Shown here: piece by piece, positions 50,613 through 58,724 of the stretch | Numbering within the stretch: the stretch's first letter is position 1 | Layout: the number at the start of each line of letters is the position of its first letter | Position numbers and translations under genes: made by a program | Notes under the pieces: model-generated | What the model was told of the DNA's origin: nothing | Databases searched by the model: none | The model's input: the letters and a program-made list of their open reading frames with translations, nothing else | Source: Ottowia oryzae | GTDB lineage: Bacteria > Pseudomonadota > Gammaproteobacteria > Burkholderiales > Burkholderiaceae_C | Reading direction: 5' to 3' | DNA length: 64,000 nt | Assembly: GCF_003008535.1 (NCBI RefSeq) | Contig: NZ_CP027666.1 | Coordinates: forward strand, 3,771,501 to 3,835,500

Positions 50613-51947
50613 ATGGATGTTTTGATGGCTTTACCCCGCACCAGCGGCACTGCAAGCACGCGTCAAGTTGCCCCGCGCCAGCGCCGCGCGCAGGCAGCAC
50701 CCGCTGGCGACGCCGCAGCGGCGCTGCTGGCCGCGTTTGACGACCTGGCCGCGGTGCTGCCTGCCGACGCTGCGGCGCCACTGGTGTGGTGCAGCCCGGC
50801 CCTGGCCGCCCTGCTGGGCTTGGCGGAAGGCGAAGCGCCCACGCTGCAGGCGCTGTGCGCCCGGCTGGCTGGGCTGGCGGAGGGCGTGGCCGCGCTGGGC
50901 GCATCCGGCGCGCCGGCGGGCGCCGATTGGGATGGCGAGGTGCAACTGGATGCAGACCGCGATGGCTCGGCCACCGCGCACCTGCACGCGGCCTTGCGCC
51001 TCCTGCCTGCGGGCGGCGCCGGGCAAGCGGGCGCTGCGCTGGGCGCGGCAGCCGAATCGACAGGGGGCGGTGCGTTGGCGCTGCGCCTGCGACTGCTGGA
51101 CAGCGGCGGGCCACCGGCGCTTGAACGGGCCACGCGCCGCCACCTGGAAGACCGCGAAAGGCTGCTGTTCACCTCGCGCAGCGTGGCCGTGGGCGAGATG
51201 GCCACCACCCTGGCGCACGAGCTGAACCAGCCGCTGGGCGCGGTGACCAACGTGCTGCGCGGGCTGAAGACGCGCATTGCCACGGCGGCGGCGCAACCGC
51301 AGGCCAACGCGCTGCCCATGCTGGAGCAAGGCGTGCAGCTGGCGCTGGACCAGGTGCAGTACGCGGCGCGCATCATCGGGCGCATACGCGACTACACGCA
51401 GTCGCGCCAGCCGCGCCGCGAGCGGGTAGACCTGAATGCGCTGCTGCACAACAGCCTGACGACGCTGGACTGGGACCTGGGCCGCCACGGCGTGCAACTG
51501 TCGATGGCGCTGGCGCCCGAGGCGCAAGACGGCGCCACGGCGGTGGCGGGCGACGGCGTGATGCTGCAGCAGGTGCTGGTGAACCTGCTGCGCAACGCCA
51601 TCGACGCGATGGGCGACACGCCCGCCGGCCAGCGGCGCCTGGACATCGTCAGCCGCATTGACGCTGCGGGCACGCAGATCGAGATTGCCATTGCCGATAC
51701 CGGCAGCGGCATTGATGACGAAGGCGCGGCGCAGCTTTTCATGCCGTTTTACTCCACCAAGCCGACGGGCATGGGGATTGGCCTGAACATCTGCCGCAGC
51801 CTGATCGAGCTGCACCAGGGGCGGCTGTGGTTTACCCCCAACCCAGGGCTGCGCGGCTGCACTTTTCACGTGGCGCTGCCGCTGGTGCAGGGCGATGAAG
51901 CCCTGCAGCTGCCACGCTTTATGGATTCGGAAGCTGTTGTTTCATGA
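50613..51947 (+). CDS. Soluble sensor histidine kinase, FixL/DctB-type core
   Basis: A 444-residue cytoplasmic kinase with no membrane helix. Residues about 30-170 may be a degenerate PAS domain (LVWCSPALAALLGLAEGEAP). The dimerisation/phosphorylation box VGEMATTLAHELNQPLGAVT has His near 202; the ATPase domain has QQVLVNLLRNAIDAMGDTPA, IADTGSGIDDEG and TGMGIGLNICRSLIELH. ATG 50625 is an alternative start. It overlaps the response-regulator gene by 4 bases. The signal sensed is unknown. Confidence 0.92.
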   Translation: MDVLMALPRTSGTASTRQVAPRQRRAQAAPAGDAAAALLAAFDDLAAVLPADAAAPLVWCSPALAALLGLAEGEAPTLQALCARLAGLAEGVAALGASGAPAGADWDGEVQLDADRDGSATAHLHAALRLLPAGGAGQAGAALGAAAESTGGGALALRLRLLDSGGPPALERATRRHLEDRERLLFTSRSVAVGEMATTLAHELNQPLGAVTNVLRGLKTRIATAAAQPQANALPMLEQGVQLALDQVQYAARIIGRIRDYTQSRQPRRERVDLNALLHNSLTTLDWDLGRHGVQLSMALAPEAQDGATAVAGDGVMLQQVLVNLLRNAIDAMGDTPAGQRRLDIVSRIDAAGTQIEIAIADTGSGIDDEGAAQLFMPFYSTKPTGMGIGLNICRSLIELHQGRLWFTPNPGLRGCTFHVALPLVQGDEALQLPRFMDSEAVVS

Positions 51948-52648
51948 ACGCGAACGCCACACCTGCCAGCCGCACGCTGTACCTTTTGGACGACAACGAC
52001 GACTTTCGGGCCACCGCCAAGTGGTGGCTGAGCGGCGCTGGCTACGAAGTGGTGGACTTCCAAGACGCGCAGACGGCCATCGACGCGCTGAAGGCGCTGG
52101 ACGCCCAGGCCATTGGGCAAGCCTGCCTGCTGCTGGACGTGCGTATGCCCACCATGACGGGGCTGCAGGTGCACGACGCGCTGATCGAGGCAGGCGTGAC
52201 GGGGGGCAACGCCCAGCCGTCGCTGCCCATCGTCTACATGACCGGGCACGGCGACGTGCCGCTGGCGGTGCAGGCGATGGAAAAAGGCGCGGTCACCTTT
52301 CTGGAAAAGCCGTTTCAGGACAGCGCCCTGGAATCGGCCCTGGCGCGTGCGTTTCAGGCGGGCAGCCAGCGCCCCGCCGCGCCGGCGGTGGCTGAAGCCG
52401 CCCTGCCCGATGAAACGGCTGCGCCCACGTGCGCCGAGTACGCGCGCCGCCGCGCCGCGCTGAGCCCGCGCGAGCTGCAGGTGATGCAGGGCGTGGTGGA
52501 AGGCAAGATCAGCAAGACAATTGCGCGCGACCTGGACATCAGCACCAAGACGGTGGAGCTGCACCGCAGCCGCGTGATGGCCAAGATGCAGGCCGATTCG
52601 GTGGTGCACCTGACGCGCATGGCGCTGCACCAGCGCGTGGACGTATAG
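51944..52648 (+). CDS. FixJ-type response regulator
   Basis: A 234-residue regulator. Receiver domain 8-140 with LLDDNDDF, phospho-acceptor Asp65 in LLLDVRMPTMTG, the MTGHGD motif and Lys in FLEKPF. The LuxR-type DNA-binding domain follows at about 165-225 (LSPRELQVMQGVVEGKISKT; STKTVELHRSRVMAKMQADS). With the kinase upstream it forms a two-component pair. The adjacent downstream promoter holds a doubled TTACTAGCTGG motif, a candidate target; this is inference. Confidence 0.93.
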   Translation: MNANATPASRTLYLLDDNDDFRATAKWWLSGAGYEVVDFQDAQTAIDALKALDAQAIGQACLLLDVRMPTMTGLQVHDALIEAGVTGGNAQPSLPIVYMTGHGDVPLAVQAMEKGAVTFLEKPFQDSALESALARAFQAGSQRPAAPAVAEAALPDETAAPTCAEYARRRAALSPRELQVMQGVVEGKISKTIARDLDISTKTVELHRSRVMAKMQADSVVHLTRMALHQRVDV

Positions 52649-52707
52649 CGGCACGCGGCGCGGGCTGGCCCGTGGCGAGGCGCGGCCGCCGCGCCAATCT
52701 GAACCCA

Positions 52708-52761
52708 ATTGGCCTCTGGCGCTGGTGCTGCCTGCGCTGGCAGCTATTTATTTAATAGCAA
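52708..52761. repeat. Dispersed palindromic repeat, copy 12
   Basis: AATTGGCCTCTGGCGCTGG...CTGCGCTGGCAGCTATTTATTTAATAGC, about 60 bases after the regulator stop. Confidence 0.78.
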
Positions 52762-52800
52762 ACCACGGGTTTGTAACGGCCGCCCGCGTTCGTGCCTATA

Positions 52801-52842
52801 GGTAACGTTACTAGCTGGGTTGATTACTAGCTGGTAACGCCA
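52801..52842. promoter_or_regulatory. Doubled TTACTAGCTGG element, candidate operator
   Basis: GGTAACG, then TTACTAGCTGG at 52808-52818 and again at 52824-52834 (16-base period), then TAACGCC. The direct repeat and its outer GTAACG words look like a binding site for a dimeric regulator. It lies about 160 bases before the 281-residue gene and right after a response-regulator gene. Related words occur before sctQ and the LysM gene. Confidence 0.45.
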
Positions 52843-52998
52843 TGAATGTTCAAGCGGCGCCGCCAACGATTCAATAGCACCCATCAAGTGATTCCGTCTT
52901 CATGAGTTGCTTGGTCGCCTGGCAGGGAACGGTTCCCGGCGGGGCGAAGAGCCTGAAGTCATCAATTCGACCTGCGAAGGTCACCAAAGGAGCTAAAA

Positions 52999-53844
52999 AT
53001 GGGTGCAGCAGTTGGCGTGGTAGCAAGCGTTGTGGTGGGTGGCGGCGGCGCTGGCCTGTTGGGCGGCTTGGGCGGCGGCATGGGCGGCCTGCTGGGCAAC
53101 CTGATCGGCGGCATTCTGGGTAACTCTGGCATTGGCGCAGGCATCGGCAAGGCGATGGAAGGCTTTTCGCCGACCAACATCCTGAACGCCACGTCGAACC
53201 TGATTGGCAACATCTTCGGCAATTCGGGCAAAGACGCCATGAACACCCTGCACCAGCAGGACGGCATGCCCAAATTCATCCGCGACGCGGTGAACAAGGC
53301 GATCGACGAGGCGGTGAAGAACTGCCACAAGCCGGTGGACCCGCAAGCCCAGCAAACGCTGGACAGCGCGACCAAGGACGATTCGCTGAAAGAGATCAAG
53401 CAGCTGACCGACCAGCTGCTGGACAAGATTCGCGAGACGCTGAACAAAAACACCAACGAGGCCACCCAGGAAGCCTGCGAAGGCAAGGGCGACGGCAAGG
53501 TCAAGGGCAAAAAGTCTGCACAAAGCTGGTTCGCCGCGATTGCCGAGGCAATGGGCAAGGTGTATGGCGCCAAGACGCAGGAAGTGGTCAAGCTGTCGGC
53601 CCAAGTCAGCAACGTGGCGGATGAACAGTCCAAGCTGGCCGAAAAGTCCAAGAGCGTGAGCTCTGACGACAAGGAAGGCACCAAAGCTGTCGAGGCCGAC
53701 AAGCAAAAGCTGGCGGCCGAGATGACCAAGGCGCAGACCGAGCTGCAAGGCGCCGCACAGGAAATGAAGCTGATCAGCGAGACGGTTTCGACGCTGCTCA
53801 AATCGATCGGCGAAGCGCTGTCGGGCATGGCACGTAAGCAGTAA
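52999..53844 (+). CDS. Candidate T3SS translocator or filament protein
   Basis: A 281-residue protein. Residues 1-45 are Gly/Ala/Val-rich and hydrophobic (VGVVASVVVGGGGAGLLGGL), which could insert into membranes. The rest is mostly helical and charged with coiled-coil character (IKQLTDQLLDKIRETLNKNT; AEMTKAQTELQGAAQEMKLI). The C-terminus SIGEALSGMARKQ closely resembles the needle candidate's SVGTALETMARKQ, so both are probably exported by the same T3SS. It is monocistronic, with a strong AAGGAG ribosome site and a good terminator, as for a highly made secreted protein. The exact role is not proven. Confidence 0.65.
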   Translation: MGAAVGVVASVVVGGGGAGLLGGLGGGMGGLLGNLIGGILGNSGIGAGIGKAMEGFSPTNILNATSNLIGNIFGNSGKDAMNTLHQQDGMPKFIRDAVNKAIDEAVKNCHKPVDPQAQQTLDSATKDDSLKEIKQLTDQLLDKIRETLNKNTNEATQEACEGKGDGKVKGKKSAQSWFAAIAEAMGKVYGAKTQEVVKLSAQVSNVADEQSKLAEKSKSVSSDDKEGTKAVEADKQKLAAEMTKAQTELQGAAQEMKLISETVSTLLKSIGEALSGMARKQ

Positions 53845-53870
53845 GCGCGCGTTTCACGGCACAACAGCCC

Positions 53871-53899
53871 AAAAAGCAGGTCGAAAGGCCTGCTTTTTT
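53871..53899 (+). terminator. Intrinsic terminator after the 281-residue gene
   Basis: AAGCAGG and CCTGCTT pair around an 8-base loop and are followed by a T-run. It starts 27 bases after the stop. Confidence 0.9.
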
Positions 53900-53994
53900 G
53901 CTATGGGGGGTCGCTTGGATTCAAGGGCGACAATCAAGCGCGGGGCGCCAACCGGCACCGCGCGTCTGTTTTTCCAGGACACACAGGATTGGGT

Positions 53995-54735
53995 ATGAGA
54001 CTGCTTCTGACCGCATTGATTGCGCTGCTGCTGATCAGCACGAAGGCGCACGCCTTCTTTACGATCGACTACAACGAGCAGTGGCTGCGCAACGACGCCT
54101 ACAACAGGGCGATGTCGCAGGCCAAGAAGGACTTGGAGGGCAGCAGCAGTTCGAGCCGGGCCAGGGCCCGAAGCACCGCGCCGGCCGCGCGCAAGCCATC
54201 GACGCAGGCCGATCCGCTGTGGACCGGCAAGCTGGTGGTGCTGCGCAACGGCGAGGTGCTGGACTCGAAGCCGCTGGAAGAGATGGCGCAGATGGTTCCC
54301 GCCGCGCAGCGCAAGGAGGCGCAGACGCTGTTCAAGCAGATCGTAGTGACCTTCAACAACAACGTGGAGAAGCTCTACGGCGTACCCAAGGAAAACGTGG
54401 CCACGGGCATCGTGACACTGCTGGCCGGGGGCTACGCGGCGTACTACAACAAGCCATTTCCTGAAAACGCCATCAAGCCAACGGTGGAACAGGTCCGCAC
54501 CTACCTGCAGGGCAAGCCGGAGGCGTTCAAACCAGGCTCTGAGCGGATGCGCTCTTACATGCAGAGCGTGGGCCTGGGAATGCTGCTGTCGCTGATGCAG
54601 CAGGAAGTGCAGAAATCGGGCAGCGCGGCGGATGCGGCCCAGCTGAAGGCCGAGGGCGCGCGCGTGTTCCGCGCCGTGCTGCATGTGGAGCCGGAAGAGG
54701 TGGAGTTCACCTCGTCGGGATTGAGGTTTCGCTGA
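53995..54735 (+). CDS. Hypothetical exported protein
   Basis: A 246-residue protein with a clear signal peptide (MRLLLTALIALLLISTKAHA). The mature part is helical: FFTIDYNEQWLRNDAYNRAM, a Ser/Arg-rich linker (SSSSSRARARS), then KLVVLRNGEVLDSKPLEEMA and NNNVEKLYGVPKENVATGIV. No family recognised. ATG 53995 is preferred to a TTG at 53989. It follows the 281-residue gene after a terminator, so it has its own promoter. It may be a periplasmic partner of the secretion system or unrelated. Confidence 0.75.
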   Translation: MRLLLTALIALLLISTKAHAFFTIDYNEQWLRNDAYNRAMSQAKKDLEGSSSSSRARARSTAPAARKPSTQADPLWTGKLVVLRNGEVLDSKPLEEMAQMVPAAQRKEAQTLFKQIVVTFNNNVEKLYGVPKENVATGIVTLLAGGYAAYYNKPFPENAIKPTVEQVRTYLQGKPEAFKPGSERMRSYMQSVGLGMLLSLMQQEVQKSGSAADAAQLKAEGARVFRAVLHVEPEEVEFTSSGLRFR

Positions 54736-54821
54736 CGGCGCGAGGGCCGAGCGTGCGTGAGGGCTGCTCTGGCGCTTGCGGGCGTGCGGGCGAGGTTGTC
54801 ACGCTGCCGGCGCGGCCGGCG

Positions 54822-55532
54822 TCAAGCCTGGGCTGGCTGCCCGCCGCGCAGCACCTGACGCAGGCGGTCGCGCCGCGGCAGGTGGCGCCACGCCTCCCAA
54901 TGCGCGCGCGACAAGCGAAACTGCGCCGCCAGGTGCCCGTTGTAAGGCGCATTGCCTACGCGATCAAAGCCGAGCACGCGCAGGCAGTGGGCGGCTGAGC
55001 GATTCTCCGGTGCGCAATAGCCGTACACCTCGGTGCGCGCGGTGTCGGCAAAGGCGCGCGCCAGCAGCCAGTCGCCCCCGTCCAACGCCAGCGCGTTGCC
55101 CCACGCCTCGGGTGCCAAGCGAGCGCCTATTTCAATTTGATCGGGCGCGTCCAGCACGTGCACCAGGCTGAACCACCCGCAAAACCGCCAGGTTGGCGCC
55201 ATCACGTAAGCGAGAAGCCCGTCATCGATGTCGCCCGCAGCGTGGGCGGCCTGCGCTTCGGCCACGGCGTCGGCGTCTGCAGGTATGGCGCGTTCGGCGC
55301 ACCAGATGCCGCGCCCCTCGTATTGGCGATAGAACGCCTGCATGCCGGCCACGAAGCCACTGGCGGTGGCCAGGTCGTCCAGTGCGAGATCGTCCACCAG
55401 CTGCGCACGCACGCGCGGGTCCTGGTGCATGCGCGCCAGATCAGAAACATCGCTGAGCGCGAACTCGCGCAGCCGCAGCCGATCGCTGGCTCGCCAGGGC
55501 GGGTCTGGAGGGGCTACGGCGTGGGAGCTCAT
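54822..55532 (-). CDS. GNAT-family N-acetyltransferase (RimJ/RimL-like)
   Basis: A 236-residue protein with the RimJ/L pattern: RLRLREFALSDVSDLARMHQ at the start, VMAPTWRFCGWFSLVHVLDA in the middle, EIGARLAPEAWGNALALDGG (acetyl-CoA loop region) and a late YCAPENRSAAHCLRVLGFDR. Substrate, protein N-terminus or small molecule, cannot be read. An insertion at about 70-105 lengthens it over the usual 180. It is convergent with the hypothetical exported protein and marks the right edge of the accessory block. Confidence 0.85.
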   Translation of the reverse strand: MSSHAVAPPDPPWRASDRLRLREFALSDVSDLARMHQDPRVRAQLVDDLALDDLATASGFVAGMQAFYRQYEGRGIWCAERAIPADADAVAEAQAAHAAGDIDDGLLAYVMAPTWRFCGWFSLVHVLDAPDQIEIGARLAPEAWGNALALDGGDWLLARAFADTARTEVYGYCAPENRSAAHCLRVLGFDRVGNAPYNGHLAAQFRLSRAHWEAWRHLPRRDRLRQVLRGGQPAQA

Positions 55533-55725
55533 GACTGCAAGACTTTAAGGCAGGCCGCAGTCGCCAGCGAGGCCATGGCGCGCTGCATTGGGCGCCTGCG
55601 CCAGCGATCCTCAAATGCAACGGTTGTGTCAACTGATGCACACATCAACTGCCCGCAAGATTTACATCTTTTCACCGATCGGCGATGATCGAACGGCTGT
55701 TTTTGCCTTCCGGATCATCTGCTTC

Positions 55726-57465
55726 ATGGCCACTGCCGAATCTGTTTCACGAGATGCCGCGCCCGTCGCGCTGCCTGGCGTGGGCCGCGCCCTGGTGCTG
55801 GCTGGAAAACTGACCCAAAAAGTCGCCGAAGACACATTCAAGAAAGCACGCGCTGGCCAGAAAAACTTCATCTCCGAGCTGATCGGCTCGGGCGCGATCG
55901 CCGCGTCGGATCTGGCCCATACCCTGGCCCAGGCTTTTTCGGCGCCGCTGCTGGATGCGGACGCACTCGATCCTGAGCGCCTGCCCAAGGACCTGATCGA
56001 TCCAAAACTGTCGCAGACCTACCGCCTGCTGGCGCTCAGCAAACGCAACGGCAGGCTGATCGTCGCCACGGCCGACCCGTCTGATCACGATGCGGCGGAA
56101 CGCATCAAGTTCTCGACGCAGATGGGCGTCGAATGGGTCATCGCCGAGTTCGACAAGCTGTCGAAGTTGGTGGAGGCCCACACCAAGTCCGCTGCCGAGT
56201 CGATGGACAGCATCGTCGGCGGGGATTTTGAGTTCGACGAGGCGTCCTTGGGCGCTGCGGTTCCGGCAGAAGAGGACGATTCTGCAGCGAACGATGTTGA
56301 AGACGCCCCGGTCGTCAAGTTTCTGCACAAGATGCTGATCGACGCCTTCAACATGCGCGCGTCGGACTTGCACTTCGAGCCGTATGAACACCAATACCGC
56401 GTGCGCTTTCGCGTGGACGGCGAATTGCGCGAGATCGTCTCTCCCCCAGTGCTGATCAAAGAGAAGCTTGCCTCGCGCATCAAGGTGTTGTCGCGGCTGG
56501 ATATTTCCGAGAAGCGGATTCCGCAAGACGGCCGCATGAAGCTGAAAGTCGGCCCAGACCGCGTGATCGATTTTCGCGTGAGTACGCTGCCCACGCTTTT
56601 CGGTGAAAAGATCGTTATTCGTATTCTCGACCCAAGCAGTGCCAAGCTCGGTATCGACGCGCTCGGCTACGAGCCCGAAGAGAAGGTGCGCTTGCTCAAG
56701 GCGATTGAGCGCCCCTACGGCATGATCCTGGTGACCGGCCCCACCGGCTCCGGCAAGACCGTTTCGCTCTACACCTGCCTGAACCTGCTGAACAAGCCGG
56801 GCGTGAACATCGCGACTGCAGAAGACCCATCAGAGATCAACCTGCCGGGCGTCAACCAGGTCAACGTCAACGAGAAGGCCGGTCTGACGTTTGCGGTCGC
56901 TCTCAAGGCTTTCCTGCGTCAGGATCCTGACATCATCATGGTCGGCGAGATCCGGGATCTCGAAACGGCCGACATCGCGATCAAGGCCGCGCAAACGGGG
57001 CACTTGGTGCTGTCGACGCTGCACACGAACGACGCCCCGACCACGCTCACGCGCATGCGCAACATGGGCATCGCGCCGTTCAACATCGCGTCCAGCGTGA
57101 TCTTGATTACGGCACAGCGTCTGGCGCGCCGCCTTTGCCCTCAATGCAAGGCGCCGATGGACATCCCCCGCGAGGCCTTGATCGAGGCTGGGTTTGATGA
57201 AAACGAGTTGGATGGAAGCTGGACGCCTTACAAACCGGTCGGCTGCGCTGCCTGCAACAACGGCTATAAAGGACGCGTCGGCATTTATGAGGTGATGCCG
57301 ATCAGTGAAGACATGCAGCGCATCATCCTCGCGGATGGCAGCGCATTGGAGATTGGCGAGCAGGCACGCAGGGAGGGCGTCCGCTCATTGCGCGAATCGG
57401 CGCTGCACAAGGTCAAAATTGGCGTGACTTCGCTTGAAGAAGTTTTGGCCGTCACCAACCAATAA
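55726..57465 (+). CDS. pilB: Type IV pilus assembly ATPase PilB
   Basis: A 579-residue extension ATPase. N-terminal T2SE_N domain (LVLAGKLTQKVAEDTFKKAR), then the ATPase with FEPYEHQYRVRFRVDGELRE, Walker A GPTGSGKT at 338-345, the Asp/Walker B region LRQDPDIIMVGEIRDLETAD, and the Zn site CPQCKAP...CAACNNGYKGRVG. ATG 55726 starts the conserved protein; in-frame codons back to 55588 are poor. Followed by pilC after 35 bases. Confidence 0.97.
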   Translation: MATAESVSRDAAPVALPGVGRALVLAGKLTQKVAEDTFKKARAGQKNFISELIGSGAIAASDLAHTLAQAFSAPLLDADALDPERLPKDLIDPKLSQTYRLLALSKRNGRLIVATADPSDHDAAERIKFSTQMGVEWVIAEFDKLSKLVEAHTKSAAESMDSIVGGDFEFDEASLGAAVPAEEDDSAANDVEDAPVVKFLHKMLIDAFNMRASDLHFEPYEHQYRVRFRVDGELREIVSPPVLIKEKLASRIKVLSRLDISEKRIPQDGRMKLKVGPDRVIDFRVSTLPTLFGEKIVIRILDPSSAKLGIDALGYEPEEKVRLLKAIERPYGMILVTGPTGSGKTVSLYTCLNLLNKPGVNIATAEDPSEINLPGVNQVNVNEKAGLTFAVALKAFLRQDPDIIMVGEIRDLETADIAIKAAQTGHLVLSTLHTNDAPTTLTRMRNMGIAPFNIASSVILITAQRLARRLCPQCKAPMDIPREALIEAGFDENELDGSWTPYKPVGCAACNNGYKGRVGIYEVMPISEDMQRIILADGSALEIGEQARREGVRSLRESALHKVKIGVTSLEEVLAVTNQ

Positions 57466-57500
57466 CCGCGCGAAGACGCGCCCTATAAGAGATCAAAAGC

Positions 57501-58724
57501 ATGGCAACCCGAGTCGCAAGCAGTAAAACGGTCAAGGAACTCGTTTTTGAGTGGGAAGGCAAGGACCGCAACGGCAAGGTTGTGCGAGGCGAGACGCGTG
57601 CCGCGGGTGAGAATCAGGTTCAAGCCTCACTGCGGCGCCAAGGCATTTTTGTCACCAAACTCAAGAAGCGCCGCATGCGCTCCGGCAAGAAAATCAAGCC
57701 GAAAGACATTGCGATTTTTACCCGGCAGCTTGCGACGATGATGAAGGCGGGGGTGCCGCTGCTTCAATCTTTCGATATTGTAGGACGCGGCAACCCGAAC
57801 CCCAGCGTCACGAAATTGCTGAACGACGTTCGAGCCGACATCGAAACGGGTACTTCGCTCTCTGCAGCGTTTCGCAAATATCCGCTTTACTTCAACTCTC
57901 TTTATTGCAATTTGGTCGAAGCGGGCGAGTCGGCAGGTATTCTGGAAAGCCTTCTCGATCGTCTGGCGACGTATATGGAGAAAACGGAGGCGATCAAATC
58001 CAAGATCAAGTCCGCGCTAATGTATCCTATTGCAGTTTTAGTGGTCGCGTTCGTCGTGGTGGCCGTCATCATGATCTTTGTGATCCCGGCATTCAAGGAG
58101 GTGTTCACCAGCTTCGGCGCTGATCTTCCTGCCCCGACTTTAGTAGTCATCGCGATGAGTGAGTTTTTCGTCAAATGGTGGTGGCTTATCTTCGGGGGCA
58201 TTTTCGGTGGCGTGTATTTTTTCATGCAAGCCTGGCGCCGCGATGAAAAAGTACAAATGTTCATGGACCGCCTGCTCCTCAAGCTGCCCATCTTTGGCGA
58301 GTTGATCGAAAAGTCGGTGGTGGCGCGCTGGACGCGCACGCTTTCCACCATGTTTGCCGCGGGCGTCCCGTTGGTCGAGTCTCTGGATTCGGTGGGGGGC
58401 GCCGCGGGCAATTCCGTCTACAAGATTGCGACAGACAAGATACAAAAGGAAGTCGCCACTGGTACCAGTCTGACCGCTGCCATGACCAACGCCAACATCT
58501 TCCCAAGCATGGTGCTTCAAATGACAGCCATCGGTGAAGAGTCGGGCGCGTTGGATCACATGCTCGGCAAGGCTGCAGACTTCTATGAGGATGAAGTCGA
58601 TGAAATGGTCGCGGGCCTTTCCAGCCTCATGGAGCCGATCATCATCGTGGTGCTTGGCACTGTAATCGGCGGCATCGTCGTCTCGATGTACCTACCCATC
58701 TTCAAGCTCGGCCAGGTGGTTTGA
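57501..58724 (+). CDS. pilC: Type IV pilus inner-membrane platform protein PilC
   Basis: A 407-residue protein with two GspF domains, each ending in membrane helices: IAIFTRQLATMMKAGVPLLQ (about 73-92) and VARWTRTLSTMFAAGVPLVE (about 274-293). Helices are at about 170-195, 215-240 and 375-400. It couples PilB to pilin assembly. Its stop overlaps the pilD start by one base (TGATG-type junction), so the two are translationally linked. Confidence 0.97.
   Translation: MATRVASSKTVKELVFEWEGKDRNGKVVRGETRAAGENQVQASLRRQGIFVTKLKKRRMRSGKKIKPKDIAIFTRQLATMMKAGVPLLQSFDIVGRGNPNPSVTKLLNDVRADIETGTSLSAAFRKYPLYFNSLYCNLVEAGESAGILESLLDRLATYMEKTEAIKSKIKSALMYPIAVLVVAFVVVAVIMIFVIPAFKEVFTSFGADLPAPTLVVIAMSEFFVKWWWLIFGGIFGGVYFFMQAWRRDEKVQMFMDRLLLKLPIFGELIEKSVVARWTRTLSTMFAAGVPLVESLDSVGGAAGNSVYKIATDKIQKEVATGTSLTAAMTNANIFPSMVLQMTAIGEESGALDHMLGKAADFYEDEVDEMVAGLSSLMEPIIIVVLGTVIGGIVVSMYLPIFKLGQVV

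Larger units (their letters stand above)
52649..52998. other. Intergenic region before the 281-residue gene
   Basis: 350 bases. It holds a dispersed repeat (52708-52761), the doubled TTACTAGCTGG motif (52801-52842) and a ribosome site, AAGGAG, before 52999. A short frame at 52902 has no support. Confidence 0.65.
15510..54735. other. Candidate genomic island carrying a T3SS
   Basis: This block separates ispB-tRNA-Pro from the acetyltransferase/pilB side, two pieces that I know as close neighbours in Comamonadaceae. It holds a complete set of T3SS core genes, an effector/toxin-like gene, an IS element, a duplicated porin unit and two two-component systems. Base composition of the T3SS genes is like the core genome, but 41-44.6 kb is clearly AT-richer. 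No integrase, no second tRNA-end copy and no conjugation genes were seen, so insertion at the tRNA is inference from gene order alone. Confidence 0.5.

Noticed and set aside
18816..53000. PIP-box or hrp-box promoters of plant-pathogen T3SS
   Set aside because: No convincing TTCGC-N15-TTCGC or GGAACC-N16-CCACNNA was seen in promoters of the cluster.
15385..55700. Attachment-site repeat matching the tRNA-Pro 3' end
   Set aside because: I looked for GTTCGAATCCTCTCACCCCG and shorter parts at the right edge of the block and saw none.
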